Virus record (IMG/VR): IMGVR_UViG_3300027580_000011
Location: 1-35,600 of that record
Direction: 5' to 3' (one strand)
Length of the DNA: 35,600 nt
From: a virus
The notes under the pieces were generated by a model. The model had not been told where the DNA came from. It saw only the letters and a program-made list of their open reading frames with translations, and did no database searches. Of the stretch, positions 23,270 to 30,411 are shown piece after piece. A program made the position numbers and the translations under genes. Position 1 is the first letter of the stretch, and each line of letters begins with the position of its first letter.

Positions 23270-23871
23270 TCCTCACCTCCCTCGGTGTCGGGCGAGGCAG
23301 CCCAGTTGATTGCTGTCCCGCAGTGGGGGCAACACTTTCTCCCCTGCCCAGTCGGTTCGAAGTTCTCGGGATGGGCGGGTGTCTCACATACGTCGCACCG
23401 ATAGACGACGGCGGTCTCGGCGGCCGGTTCATCGGTGGCCAATCCATCCTCGTGACTGTTCCTGCCCGGCACGAGCGCGGCGCTGTGCTCGACCGGCAGT
23501 CGGCGAAGCTCCCGGGGTGCAAGCGCGAGACAGGCGTCCGGGGCGCCCCACTCCCAGACGATGTCTTCCAGGTCGGCGCCGTCCTGATAGCGCTGCCACT
23601 CGTCGCGGTCCATCCGCTCGCCGGCCGGGTGTAGCAGCGCCGGGATGTCGGCCCCGACCTCGAGGATCACCTCGTCCCAGCCGATGTTGACCGCTGCCGC
23701 AGCGATATCACGGAGCAGGTCAGCGTCCAGCATCGTCGTCGTGGTCCCCGCCCGCTCAATATCGCTAGCTGTGTAGAGCGCGCCGACGTTGTGATCGAAG
23801 GTGAGCGTTCCCTCGCCGGACCCAGACCCGTCGAAGTATGCCGCCGGGACCGCATCCGTGCTGTCGTACAT
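23266..23871 (-). CDS. Early-operon protein with C-terminal zinc ribbon
   Basis: 201 residues from the ATG at 23871 (TGATG overlap). The N-terminal part is mixed alpha/beta (GEGTLTFDHNVGALYTASDI; DADLLRDIAAAAVNIGWDEV). WGAPDACLALAPRELRRLPVE is a distinctive middle. The C terminus has YRCDVCETPAHPENF and GRKCCPHCGTAINW, a zinc ribbon. Nothing identifies an activity. It belongs to the tightly coupled operon that ends in the methyltransferase group. Confidence 0.65.
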   Translation of the reverse strand: MYDSTDAVPAAYFDGSGSGEGTLTFDHNVGALYTASDIERAGTTTTMLDADLLRDIAAAAVNIGWDEVILEVGADIPALLHPAGERMDRDEWQRYQDGADLEDIVWEWGAPDACLALAPRELRRLPVEHSAALVPGRNSHEDGLATDEPAAETAVVYRCDVCETPAHPENFEPTGQGRKCCPHCGTAINWAASPDTEGGEE

Positions 23872-24467
23872 CACGCGTCACCCCCTGCGAGTTCGACCGG
23901 CACCCGCGCCAGCCGGCCGGCGGGATAGTCGTAGCTTCTCCCCTCTGTGTGCAGGTCGCCGATATCGGCGATGAAGACACACTCGAAGACGGGGTCGTCG
24001 ATGCCGACCGGGAGGAACGCGTGTTGCTTGTAGGTCAGCAGGTCAAACTCCTCGCGCTCGTAGTACTCGGCGAGATCGTCGGCGACGCGCCGCCGGACCA
24101 GGAGTGGCTGCCGAGTCACGAGGTCGAGTGCCACGTCGCCAGCAGTCAGACTCCCGTGTGTTGGGGCACCGATATCGTCGAGCGCATCGAGCAGCGTCTC
24201 GGCCGGCGAGCGCTCTGCCGCGTCGAACTCGTTGTCGATAGCCCCTGCGGGCTGTCCGCCGTCGGTCACCTTCCGGACGCCGTTGGTCTCCCAGGAGATG
24301 GTCGTCACCTCGTCGAACTCCTGGAGCGCGCTGCCAGTGATGGCCATGCAGCGCTCGGAGTGCTCGCGGGCCAGTTCAGCGGCGTCCTCCTCGTCGAGGT
24401 CTGCCCTGATGACGACCGCATCGACGTGGTCGTAGACGTACCACGCCTCGGGGTCGATGTCCGGCAT
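23871..24467 (-). CDS. Early-operon protein, unknown
   Basis: 198 residues from the ATG at 24467, which shares a base with the upstream stop (TGATG). It opens MPDIDPEAWYVYDHVDAVVI and has a helix with DEEDAAELAREHSERC, then VTRQPLLVRRRVADDLAEYY and FECVFIADIGDLHTEGRSYD. The fold looks alpha/beta without a nucleotide loop or metal site. Its composition matches its neighbours. No family is recognised. Confidence 0.62.
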   Translation of the reverse strand: MPDIDPEAWYVYDHVDAVVIRADLDEEDAAELAREHSERCMAITGSALQEFDEVTTISWETNGVRKVTDGGQPAGAIDNEFDAAERSPAETLLDALDDIGAPTHGSLTAGDVALDLVTRQPLLVRRRVADDLAEYYEREEFDLLTYKQHAFLPVGIDDPVFECVFIADIGDLHTEGRSYDYPAGRLARVPVELAGGDA

Positions 24468-24622
24468 CACTGCTCACCCCCGAATGCGCCGTCAGCGAGC
24501 GCACTGAAACTCCGCACTTCCACGTCGCGCACGCCCTGTCGGTAGCCGATGCGGAATCCGATGACCCCCGCCGTGGCGGCGAGGAGCATCTGGCCCGCGA
24601 CGATAGCGACGAGCCCCAGCAT
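24467..24622 (-). CDS. 51-residue membrane protein
   Basis: MLGLVAIVAGQMLLAATAGV then IGFRIGYRQGVRDVEVR and a short tail. Residues 2-26 form one membrane helix; the rest is a polar, positively charged cytoplasmic part. The ATG overlaps the upstream TGA (TGATG) and the TGA overlaps the next ATG, so the short gene is part of the coupled operon. Role unknown. Confidence 0.68.
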   Translation of the reverse strand: MLGLVAIVAGQMLLAATAGVIGFRIGYRQGVRDVEVRSFSALADGAFGGEQ

Positions 24623-25389
24623 CAGGCATCCCCTCCGTCGACGAGGTCGCGCTGCTGGTCGGTCAGTTGCTGCTCGACGGGCGTATCGTGGTCGGGGCCG
24701 TCGTCGGTCTCAGGACACTGCTCGTGGTGGGCCACACTGTCGGGCGTCTCGCCTTCGCGCCCGCAGGTCTGACAGCGGTACATCGTCCCGCCGCCGAGGA
24801 CGGGCATCTCCGTGATGTGGTCGGGCACCCCGCCGTCCGTGGCGACGCGGCGCTCCCGCGACTTGGCACAGACCGTGCACGGTGACACGTCGTCGCCGAC
24901 CTCGTCACGGTCGCGTGCGTCGACGCTGTCGGCCTTGGCGAGATGGGGGCACTGCGGGTCGCTATGATAGACGCCCGACGAGCGCCCGCGCGTCCAGCTC
25001 CCGGAGACGTAGACCGTCTCGACCGGCTCGGTGTCGGGGGCGGCGGGGTCGGCCCGCCAGGTCGCGCGGTAGGTCGCCGGCGTCGTGTGCTCGCCCGTCC
25101 AGCGTGCGAGCGCGATGGGACAGCCCTCGTCGTCGGATAGTGCCCGCAGCGCTTTGCCGACCGTCGCGCGGTCGCGGTCGGTCGACAGGTCGGTCGGCGA
25201 GACGTAGCTTTGCCCGTCGCGGACGGCTGCCACGAGCGCGTCGAAGACCTCGTGGATGGCCTCGACAGACGCGCTCAGGCCCGGACCATTGTAGTGGACC
25301 GGGAACTGATAGTCGGATGCGTCGGTAGGCTGTGCGTTCTGGTCGTTACCCGCCGTGTTACTTTGCGGGTGGGGGTCGTCGGTTTGCAT
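24622..25389 (-). CDS. First gene of the early operon: winged-helix-like and zinc protein
   Basis: 255 residues from the ATG at 25389; longer in-frame readings would cross the promoter. After a disordered start, residues about 38-110 (VEAIHEVFDALVAAVRDGQSYV ... RATVGKALRALSDDEG) resemble a winged-helix domain. TRGRSSGVYHSDPQCPHLAKA and CTVCAKS form one zinc module, like that at 18734-19081, and YRCQTCGREGETPDSVAHH another. As first gene after a strong TATA box and a leader hairpin, it may regulate this operon. Confidence 0.68.
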   Translation of the reverse strand: MQTDDPHPQSNTAGNDQNAQPTDASDYQFPVHYNGPGLSASVEAIHEVFDALVAAVRDGQSYVSPTDLSTDRDRATVGKALRALSDDEGCPIALARWTGEHTTPATYRATWRADPAAPDTEPVETVYVSGSWTRGRSSGVYHSDPQCPHLAKADSVDARDRDEVGDDVSPCTVCAKSRERRVATDGGVPDHITEMPVLGGGTMYRCQTCGREGETPDSVAHHEQCPETDDGPDHDTPVEQQLTDQQRDLVDGGDA

Positions 25390-25408
25390 GCGTTGTCGGA
25401 TTTCTCGA

Positions 25409-25483
25409 CCGGCCTGCGGCAACAGGCCGGGACGACTCTCGACCGACGACCGGCGGGACCGGACGGCGTGAGAGCCTTTATAC
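25409..25483 (-). promoter_or_regulatory. Promoter and leader hairpin of the 25.4-20.5 kb operon
   Basis: On the minus strand GGTATAAAGGC lies at about 25485-25475, a good TATA box, predicting a start near 25450. The leader then contains a perfect eight-pair hairpin, arms CCGGCCTG and CAGGCCGG (25409-25416 with 25423-25430), ending about 20 bases before the ATG. The rest of 25390-25603 shows no gene. Confidence 0.6.
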
Positions 25484-25603
25484 CGTGAGGCTCCGTACCG
25501 CCGCCCGGTCCCTGTCGTCGGCCGCACTTCGCGGGCGATGCGGGGGCCGGCCACCTGCGCGGGCGCACTCGTGTAGGACTGTGGGCGTCCGCGCGGGCAG
25601 TGG

Positions 25604-25789
25604 CTATCCGTCGTCTTTCTGGATGGTTATTTCGTCGCCATCGAACGCCGCTGACAGGCTGACGGTGTCGCCATCCTCGAATTGCGTGAACTCCAGCAAT
25701 TCGGGGGGGATAGTGACGACCGTCGACCCGCCAGACTGGCGAATTGTCCGCGTCCGACAAATCTTATCTCCAGTCTGCTTTGAACTCAT
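25604..25789 (-). CDS. SpoVT/AbrB-type regulator (minus-strand copy)
   Basis: 61 residues from the ATG at 25789, set by a TTTACA box 32 bases upstream; ATG 25816 would lie inside that box. The core TIRQSGGSTVVTIPPELLEF is the swapped-hairpin AbrB DNA-binding motif; FEDGDTVSLSAAFDGDEIT completes the barrel. Its paralogue lies about 100 bases away on the other strand. AbrB proteins act as dimers or tetramers on AT-rich sites. Together they could form a switch between the early operon and the initiator region. Confidence 0.8.
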   Translation of the reverse strand: MSSKQTGDKICRTRTIRQSGGSTVVTIPPELLEFTQFEDGDTVSLSAAFDGDEITIQKDDG

Positions 25790-25813
25790 CCGTTGTAATC
25801 TTATTTTGCATCC

Positions 25814-25870
25814 CATGTAAAGGTATGGGTCTTGCGAGTATCTCGTCTAGTGGCCCAATACTTATTTAGG
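25814..25870. promoter_or_regulatory. Divergent promoters between two AbrB genes
   Basis: For the minus gene, ACCTTTACATG reads from 25824 to 25814, identical in sequence and spacing to the integrase promoter. For the plus gene, AATACTTATTTAGG (25856-25869) is an AT-rich box about 27 bases before ATG 25887. On the minus strand the same stretch reads CTAAATAA, a second possible box. Confidence 0.5.
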
Positions 25871-25886
25871 TCCGATACGGAGTAAG

Positions 25887-26156
25887 ATGTACGTAAGACA
25901 CATGGCCTCGACACCCCATTCCACGAGTGTGACACGGAAGGTAGAAATCGACGGTGAGCGTCAAGAAGTCCGCGCCACGCGCGCACTCCGCCAGTCGGGC
26001 GGCTCCACCGTCGTAACGATTCCGCCGGAGATGGTCGACCTGCTCGACCTCGAACTCGGTGATGACCTGGAGTTGGAGGCAGAATGGTCTGGCGACGAGA
26101 TACGGCTCCGTGTCGTTGACCGAGACGAGGGTGTCGATGACGCCGGAGATGGCTGA
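25887..26156 (+). CDS. SpoVT/AbrB-type regulator (plus-strand copy)
   Basis: 89 residues from ATG 25887 (leaderless by the upstream AT box); ATG 25902 would give 84. A polar N terminus precedes ALRQSGGSTVVTIPPEMVDL and LELGDDLELEAEWSGDEIR. The core is nearly the same as that of the protein at 25604-25789, so the pair arose by duplication or both were recruited from the host. An extra N-terminal 28 residues and an acidic tail set it apart. A heteromeric repressor is possible. Confidence 0.82.
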   Translation: MYVRHMASTPHSTSVTRKVEIDGERQEVRATRALRQSGGSTVVTIPPEMVDLLDLELGDDLELEAEWSGDEIRLRVVDRDEGVDDAGDG

Positions 26157-26270
26157 CTGACATACGCCCGCTGTCACCTCGTCGCTCGCGAGCAGTTGCC
26201 CGCCCGCCCGCCGTCAGGTAGTCGTGCGCTCGCGTGGACGTGACCGCGTGCTGACTGGTTGTGGCCATGC

Positions 26271-26525
26271 TCACGCTGGCGCTCCGGCGAGTCGAGTCAG
26301 CAACTCACCCAGCCAGTCCGGGTCCTCAAGCGTGGCTAGCTGGCCGTCGCGCCAGGTGGTCACGATCCCGTCCAGGTCGCCGGTTGCGGTCACGTCGACG
26401 CGCCAGCGTCGGTCGTCGGTTTCGATGTCCAGCGTCGCGCCGCCGCCGGGGCGGTCCTTTAGATGGGTGACCTCGATCTCGATGCCGTGCATCGCGACGG
26501 TTCGTGTGTCGTTCGTCGGTGGCAT
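26271..26525 (-). CDS. Small haloarchaeal protein, unknown
   Basis: 84 residues. TRTVAMHGIEIEVTHLKDRP and LDIETDDRRWRVDVTATGDL are strand pairs, followed by VTTWRDGQLATLEDPDWLGE and a short helix, suggesting a compact beta sheet with a C-terminal helix. The ATG at 26525 stands about 30 bases after a TTTTTAC box, so the message is leaderless. Two CGCGGACATACAA boxes lie upstream. No known family was recognised. Confidence 0.65.
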   Translation of the reverse strand: MPPTNDTRTVAMHGIEIEVTHLKDRPGGGATLDIETDDRRWRVDVTATGDLDGIVTTWRDGQLATLEDPDWLGELLTRLAGAPA

Positions 26526-26550
26526 ACGGTGATGACCGACGGCACGTATC

Positions 26551-26619
26551 GTAAAAAGCCCCCCTTGTATGTCCGCGAGCAGGGTTCTCCTATATAAGAG
26601 TAGCTTGTATGTCCGCGAG
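26551..26619 (-). promoter_or_regulatory. Tandem promoters with two CGCGGACATACAA boxes
   Basis: The 16 bases CTTGTATGTCCGCGAG occur at 26564-26579 and 26604-26619, exactly 40 bases apart. Read on the minus strand each is CTCGCGGACATACAAG and is followed by an AT box: TTATATAG at about 26597-26590 and TTTTTAC at 26557-26551. The inner promoter places the start at the ATG 26525. A third copy of the core stands before the Orc1/Cdc6 gene. This looks like an activator or repressor site beside the TATA box. Confidence 0.6.
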
Positions 26620-26671
26620 TATCAGTAGCGATTCAAAACAGGCGTCGAATGGGCTAACGTCCCGCAAGGTA

Positions 26672-27328
26672 TTACTGAAAACCGCGCGACTCGGCCGACA
26701 GAGTTTGGGGTTGGTCGTCGCCGCCTTGTTCGAGATTAATCTCGATATTATATGCACGTTGAAGGAAATTCTGTGCGGGTATAGCCACACTCACGACCGT
26801 CTGACAGGCACTATCAAAGTCGGAGGCGCGGTAATCTGGCTCATATACAAATTGCTTTTTTGAGATTTGGAAACCATGAGGTCCGTTTAAATCTTCTTTA
26901 ATACCGAATCCACAGTTCGGATTGGAGAGTAGTTGAATCAGTTCTGATTGAAATTTCTTGATTTTTGCCGAATCTCTCTGCTGGTTAGTTTGTGCGATCC
27001 ACTGCATCGCCTCTTCAATATCTGTATCGTCCATCTCGACTCTAATTTCAGTCCCGCTACCCTCACCCGCAAGCGCACCATCTGCTTGTTCTTCAATACA
27101 CCGTGCTGCGGCTACATCCGGGGCAATATCGTAGTCGTACTGGAGTTCGAAATAGTGCATTCCTTCGGCCGTAACGACGTCTATAGTCTCGTCTCCGTGT
27201 GTGACTGTGAATCCAGATACTGGGTCGCCACCATCACTCTCACCCTCAATTTCGTTAACAATATCACGTCCACTTTTCTGTATGCACTCTGCTATCGTCG
27301 TGAGTCCTTCAGAAACCTCCGGCGTCAT
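26672..27328 (-). CDS. Unknown protein in an AT-richer segment
   Basis: 218 residues from an ATG that overlaps the upstream TAA (TAATG). TPEVSEGLTTIAECIQKSG is a helix; FTVTHGDETIDVVTAEG and EIRVEMDDTDIEEAMQWI are strand-helix pairs. IKKFQSELIQLLSNPNCGFG and FVYEPDYRASDFDSACQTVV follow. It has more Lys, Asn, Gln and Ile than the other products, and its DNA is visibly less GC-rich, suggesting recent transfer. No motif reveals an activity; paired with the small gene upstream it might be a two-gene module. Confidence 0.65.
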   Translation of the reverse strand: MTPEVSEGLTTIAECIQKSGRDIVNEIEGESDGGDPVSGFTVTHGDETIDVVTAEGMHYFELQYDYDIAPDVAAARCIEEQADGALAGEGSGTEIRVEMDDTDIEEAMQWIAQTNQQRDSAKIKKFQSELIQLLSNPNCGFGIKEDLNGPHGFQISKKQFVYEPDYRASDFDSACQTVVSVAIPAQNFLQRAYNIEINLEQGGDDQPQTLSAESRGFQ

Positions 27329-27495
27329 TATTCGTCCATCTGGGCTACGTCTGCTGCCAACTCTTCTGCAAGCTCTGTCGGGCTCTGTGTAATCTCCTCG
27401 AGCGCCTGGTCGATGTTGTCACGGACCGCTCCATGCTCTTCCGGAACGGTGACTGTGATTTCCCCGCTCTCATCCAACCGGTTGTGGCTGCTCAT
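27328..27495 (-). CDS. Small acidic partner protein
   Basis: 55 residues, MSSHNRLDESGEITVTVPEE then an acidic helix (LEEITQSPTELAEELAADV). A strand EITVTVPEE followed by a helix is a little like a ribbon-helix-helix start, but no second helix signature is clear. The TATTTATC box about 27 bases upstream gives a leaderless start at 27495; the stop overlaps the next gene. A small regulator or antitoxin-like partner of the downstream protein is possible but unproven. Confidence 0.6.
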   Translation of the reverse strand: MSSHNRLDESGEITVTVPEEHGAVRDNIDQALEEITQSPTELAEELAADVAQMDE

Positions 27496-27517
27496 ACGAA
27501 AAACAAGCTGGGAGAGA

Positions 27518-27525
27518 GATAAATA
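27518..27525 (-). promoter_or_regulatory. TATA-like box for the two-gene unit at 26.7-27.5 kb
   Basis: Minus-strand TATTTATC (27525-27518) lies about 27 bases before the ATG at 27495, the spacing for a leaderless archaeal transcript. No ribosome site is present. Confidence 0.5.
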
Positions 27526-27554
27526 GCTACTGGTGTATGTGAAAGTGGTTGTTG

Positions 27555-28613
27555 TCAGTGAGAGGTACTATCGGCGGTCATCTTGATAGTGGCCTCGACA
27601 CGCTCGTCGACGACACGCCAGGGCCGGTACTCACTCTCGCGCTCGATGAGCCCGTAGTCCTCGAGCTTCGAGAGCTTCCGGCGAACCTCCCGCTCGCCAA
27701 TCGGGTCGGCTGCCTTGCCGTAGTAGAGCTCCTCGGCAATCGCCTCGTAGCGCTCGTACACGGCCGCCCCGTCCAGCCCGTCAGACTGCCGCACGATCTC
27801 GTAGCACACCTGATGGTGGAACGTCACGCTCTCGATTGCCGCCTCCAGAATCCGCCGCTCGGCACTCCCCCACGCGTCGGCGATATCGGCGTCCCGAATC
27901 CGACCGTGCTGGCGCTCGCCCGCGAGTTCGGCCGCCGACCGAAGCACCTGGACGGCCTCCCGGGCGACGCCGGCCGCCTCGTCAGCAATCGTCTCGAGCT
28001 GCTCCCGACTGACGGGATTGCCCCGTAACCCGTGGTCGACGCGGCGCTGGAGGATATCCGCGAGCGCGTTCGTGCTGTAGCGGTCCAGCCCGAGCGCGGC
28101 GTCGGGGCTGTTCAGACGCCCCCGAATCGCTACGTCGTCGACGCCCCGCATCCACACGTCCTGGTCGTGGACACAGACCACGAGATGCAATCCGTCGACG
28201 TCGTCGAGCAGCGGCAGCAGGTCGCCGCCCGCGAGGTCGTCGGCCTCGTCGAGGACCGCGACGGCGCGCTCGCCGTGCTGTCGGGAGACCCGCTCCCGCA
28301 GCGCGTCGATGACATCGAGCGTGGGCATCGTCCGGTGGGGGTCGCCGCCCAGCTCGTCCAGGAGCGCACGCGCAATCTGCCCACGAGTCTCCCCCATCGT
28401 CCGGACGTACGCCGTCGAGGTGCCCGTGTCGGCGATGCGCTGGAGGGTGTGGCGGGCGAGTGTGGTCTTCCCGACGCCAGAGGGGCCATGCAGCAGGATG
28501 TCGCCGCTGGAGTCCGGCGGGAGTCGCCGCCGCAGGTGGCTGACCTCGCGGTCGCGGTGGAGCAGGCGACGCGGCAGGTGATCGAGCGCGAAGACTTCGG
28601 GCCTGACAAGCAC
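27555..28613 (-). CDS. Orc1/Cdc6-family replication initiator
   Basis: 352 residues from GTG 28613. A longer in-frame reading from ATG 28682 would translate the promoter itself, so the leaderless GTG, 30 bases from a TTTATTAC box, is preferred. The AAA+ domain has Walker A GPSGVGKT (43-50), Walker B VAVLDEADDL (118-127), and a sensor region. The C terminus contains a winged helix (LSKLEDYGLIERESEY). In archaea these proteins bind origin repeats and load the MCM helicase. It lets the virus direct its own replication with host machinery; no viral polymerase or helicase is encoded in the window. An origin may lie nearby, though no classical origin-box array was found. Confidence 0.9.
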   Translation of the reverse strand: MLVRPEVFALDHLPRRLLHRDREVSHLRRRLPPDSSGDILLHGPSGVGKTTLARHTLQRIADTGTSTAYVRTMGETRGQIARALLDELGGDPHRTMPTLDVIDALRERVSRQHGERAVAVLDEADDLAGGDLLPLLDDVDGLHLVVCVHDQDVWMRGVDDVAIRGRLNSPDAALGLDRYSTNALADILQRRVDHGLRGNPVSREQLETIADEAAGVAREAVQVLRSAAELAGERQHGRIRDADIADAWGSAERRILEAAIESVTFHHQVCYEIVRQSDGLDGAAVYERYEAIAEELYYGKAADPIGEREVRRKLSKLEDYGLIERESEYRPWRVVDERVEATIKMTADSTSH

Positions 28614-28639
28614 TGTGTCCGTGGGTGTCGGTGGCAGGG

Positions 28640-28666
28640 GTAATAAAGGGGGGTTGTATGTCCGCG
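28640..28666 (-). promoter_or_regulatory. Initiator promoter with CGCGGACATACAA box
   Basis: The core TTGTATGTCCGCG at 28654-28666 (minus strand CGCGGACATACAA) is followed after six bases of C by TTTATTAC (28647-28640). The layout matches the promoter at 26.55 kb: box, six or seven G/C-rich bases, then an AT box 30 bases from the start. The same regulator should control both genes. Confidence 0.6.
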
Positions 28667-28739
28667 TCTGTAGACGAGTCAATAGAACCGGTGAGCAAAA
28701 CTAATCGTGATAGCCGATTGGTTGTAGAGAGATTATGAA

Positions 28740-28901
28740 TCAGTTACAAACTGAGAGCGACTCCACGCCCAACACATCACAGAGCGGCCAGATTGCGAAC
28801 CCATACGGACTACCCGTCAGTATCCATGTCGCAATCATATAAACCCCAAACAGCGAGAGAAGAATCGCCCCTGGGATAGTCATCTCTTCGTTGACTTTCA
28901 T
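28740..28901 (-). CDS. 53-residue membrane protein
   Basis: Starts MKVNEEMTIPGAILLSLFGV and continues hydrophobic; a second hydrophobic segment (YGFAIWPLCDVLGV) follows a short GSP turn. Two membrane passes are likely. The ATG at 28901 stands about 29 bases after TTTTTACA, giving a leaderless message. The segment is AT-richer than its surroundings. Role unknown. Confidence 0.65.
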   Translation of the reverse strand: MKVNEEMTIPGAILLSLFGVYMIATWILTGSPYGFAIWPLCDVLGVESLSVCN

Positions 28902-28921
28902 ACTAAAAAGTAATTGCTGAG

Positions 28922-28930
28922 GTGTAAAAA
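28922..28930 (-). promoter_or_regulatory. TATA-like box of the small membrane gene
   Basis: Minus-strand TTTTTACAC (28930-28922) precedes the ATG 28901 by 27-29 bases. It resembles the TTTTTAC and TTTACA boxes of the other leaderless genes here. Confidence 0.5.
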
Positions 28931-28957
28931 CGGTTACGTCAAGTATCGGTTGCGAGC

Positions 28958-29209
28958 TTACTCTCGGCGGGCAGCCGCCGCCCCGTCCTCGGCGAGCCGT
29001 TGCTCGTAGCCGGTCGGGTACGTCGCCCCGGCCAGCGGACAGTCCTCCTCGTGGATGATCTCGGCGACATCCTCGTCGACGGCGCCACAGGCCCGACAGC
29101 GGTAGCCGAGGCACTCGCCGCGGACGACGCCCGCCTCGTGGTCGGTCTCGGTCGCGCGGAGCATATCGATGGGGTGGTCCGGGAGCAGCTCGAGGTCAAC
29201 GTCGGTCAT
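28958..29209 (-). CDS. Small zinc protein, last gene of the second early operon
   Basis: 83 residues from ATG 29209, just after the upstream stop. YRCRACGAVDEDVAEIIHEE then DCPLAG provides Cys, Cys, His and Cys for one zinc ion, a common halophile C2HC module. The N terminus (LELLPDHPIDMLRATE) and an Ala/Arg-rich end complete it. Function unknown; part of the operon containing the SWIM protein. Confidence 0.65.
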   Translation of the reverse strand: MTDVDLELLPDHPIDMLRATETDHEAGVVRGECLGYRCRACGAVDEDVAEIIHEEDCPLAGATYPTGYEQRLAEDGAAAARRE

Positions 29210-29210
29210 C

Positions 29211-29468
29211 TCAGACCACCACCACGATATGGTGCCGCGGCTGTCCACGACTCCCCGAGAGGTCCGGCCGCGTCCCGAAGTCGTGTTCGGCGATGGTGCG
29301 GTGGACGCGAGGGGGCACTCGTTCGTACGCCGGCCCGACGACGACCTCGATACAGGGCCGGTCGAGACGACCGTCGTTCCCGAGCACGTCCGCGGCCCGC
29401 ACGCCCGGGAGCGCCTCAAGCGCGTCGGCACAGCGCTGATACTGCTCGCGAGCGACGACCTCAGCCAT
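29211..29468 (-). CDS. Small protein, unknown
   Basis: 85 residues. A helix (EQYQRCADALEALPGV) leads to DVLGNDGRLDRPCIEVVVG, two strands, and a final run of five valines, VVVV at the end of the sheet. The pattern helix-strand-strand-helix-strand suggests a small ferredoxin-like fold. It overlaps the SWIM gene by eight bases. No activity is visible. Confidence 0.62.
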   Translation of the reverse strand: MAEVVAREQYQRCADALEALPGVRAADVLGNDGRLDRPCIEVVVGPAYERVPPRVHRTIAEHDFGTRPDLSGSRGQPRHHIVVVV

Positions 29469-30411
29469 GGGTCACCTCACTCTTGAGCTCCGCGACAGCC
29501 ACCGCCCCGACGCCGGTCGCTATCGAGAGCGCCCGCTTGCGCGCTCGCGTGTCGGCCATCTCCAGGAGCAGGTAGCTGTCGTCGCCGCGGTCGACGTGTG
29601 CGCTGCCGTGGGCCTGGCACTCGCGGCCGTCGGGCGTCGTCGCGGTTGCGACGGCCCGGCAGTACTCGTGGTCGGTTTCCTCTGGCGGGACAACAATCTC
29701 GGTCTCGACGGAGATGTCGTAGAAGTGTGACAACACCTCGAAGCCCTTGCGGTTGATAGCCTGCGAGCCGTCGATCTCGTCGACGAACTCGCCGGGCACC
29801 CAGTTCAACGGGTCTTCCGCGACCGACCGCTCGGGCAACTCAACGCCGTCATCGGTCTCGGTCGTGTCGGGGGCGGATTGTGTGTCTTGCTCGACCTCGA
29901 CGACCTCGACCGACTCTCTGTCGGGGTGCTGCCCGCCGTCAGTCTCGCGGTCGGCCGCCCCCGTGGACTGGGGCGGCTCGATGGTCACTCCGCTCAGGCC
30001 AACGCTCTCGGCCTGCTCGCGCATCTCCTCGGCCTCGGCGCGACTGTCGGCCGTCTGCTCGACAACCTCGCCGGTCGGTTTCTCGCCACGCACGACCCAC
30101 TCGCCGCCCCCATCGGTGGCGACCGGCTGCGGCTCGGCCGCTCGCTCGTCGAGCCGCTCTTCAAGTTCGATGCCCGGGATGTCGACGCCGAGTTGGTCGG
30201 TCGCCGCGAGCGCCGCGTGGATGTGCTTGCAGTGACCCCGCCCCTCCAGATTGTAGTTGTAGTCGGGACAGGAACAGACCTCGTCGCGCACGTCGACGAC
30301 GTACGCGCCGCCGAATGTGACCACGCGGACCATCCCTGGGGCGTGGTGCTCGACGGCCGCCGTGTCGGTGAGCGCCGCGGTCGCCCGCTGGACGCGACCG
30401 GCGACAGTCAT
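29461..30411 (-). CDS. SWIM zinc-finger protein with annealing-protein-like C terminus
   Basis: 316 residues. CSCPDYNYNLEGRGHCKHIH (Cys46, Cys48, Cys61, His63) is a SWIM zinc finger. A long acidic linker (about 95-215) separates it from a C-terminal domain: INRKGFEVLSHFYDIS, CRAVATATTPDGRECQAHG and MADTRARKRALSIATGVG. The last recalls the TRA..RAL helix of viral single-strand annealing proteins of the ERF/Rad52 type. A role in recombination or repair during replication is inferred; SWIM fingers occur with Rad51-type factors. It overlaps both neighbours. Confidence 0.72.
   Translation of the reverse strand: MTVAGRVQRATAALTDTAAVEHHAPGMVRVVTFGGAYVVDVRDEVCSCPDYNYNLEGRGHCKHIHAALAATDQLGVDIPGIELEERLDERAAEPQPVATDGGGEWVVRGEKPTGEVVEQTADSRAEAEEMREQAESVGLSGVTIEPPQSTGAADRETDGGQHPDRESVEVVEVEQDTQSAPDTTETDDGVELPERSVAEDPLNWVPGEFVDEIDGSQAINRKGFEVLSHFYDISVETEIVVPPEETDHEYCRAVATATTPDGRECQAHGSAHVDRGDDSYLLLEMADTRARKRALSIATGVGAVAVAELKSEVTHG

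Noticed and set aside
26609-26863. Plus-strand 84-codon frame with a hydrophobic end
   Set aside because: It begins inside a CGCGGACATACAA box copy and lies mostly antisense to the gene at 26672-27328; the nearby TATA box is too close for its start.
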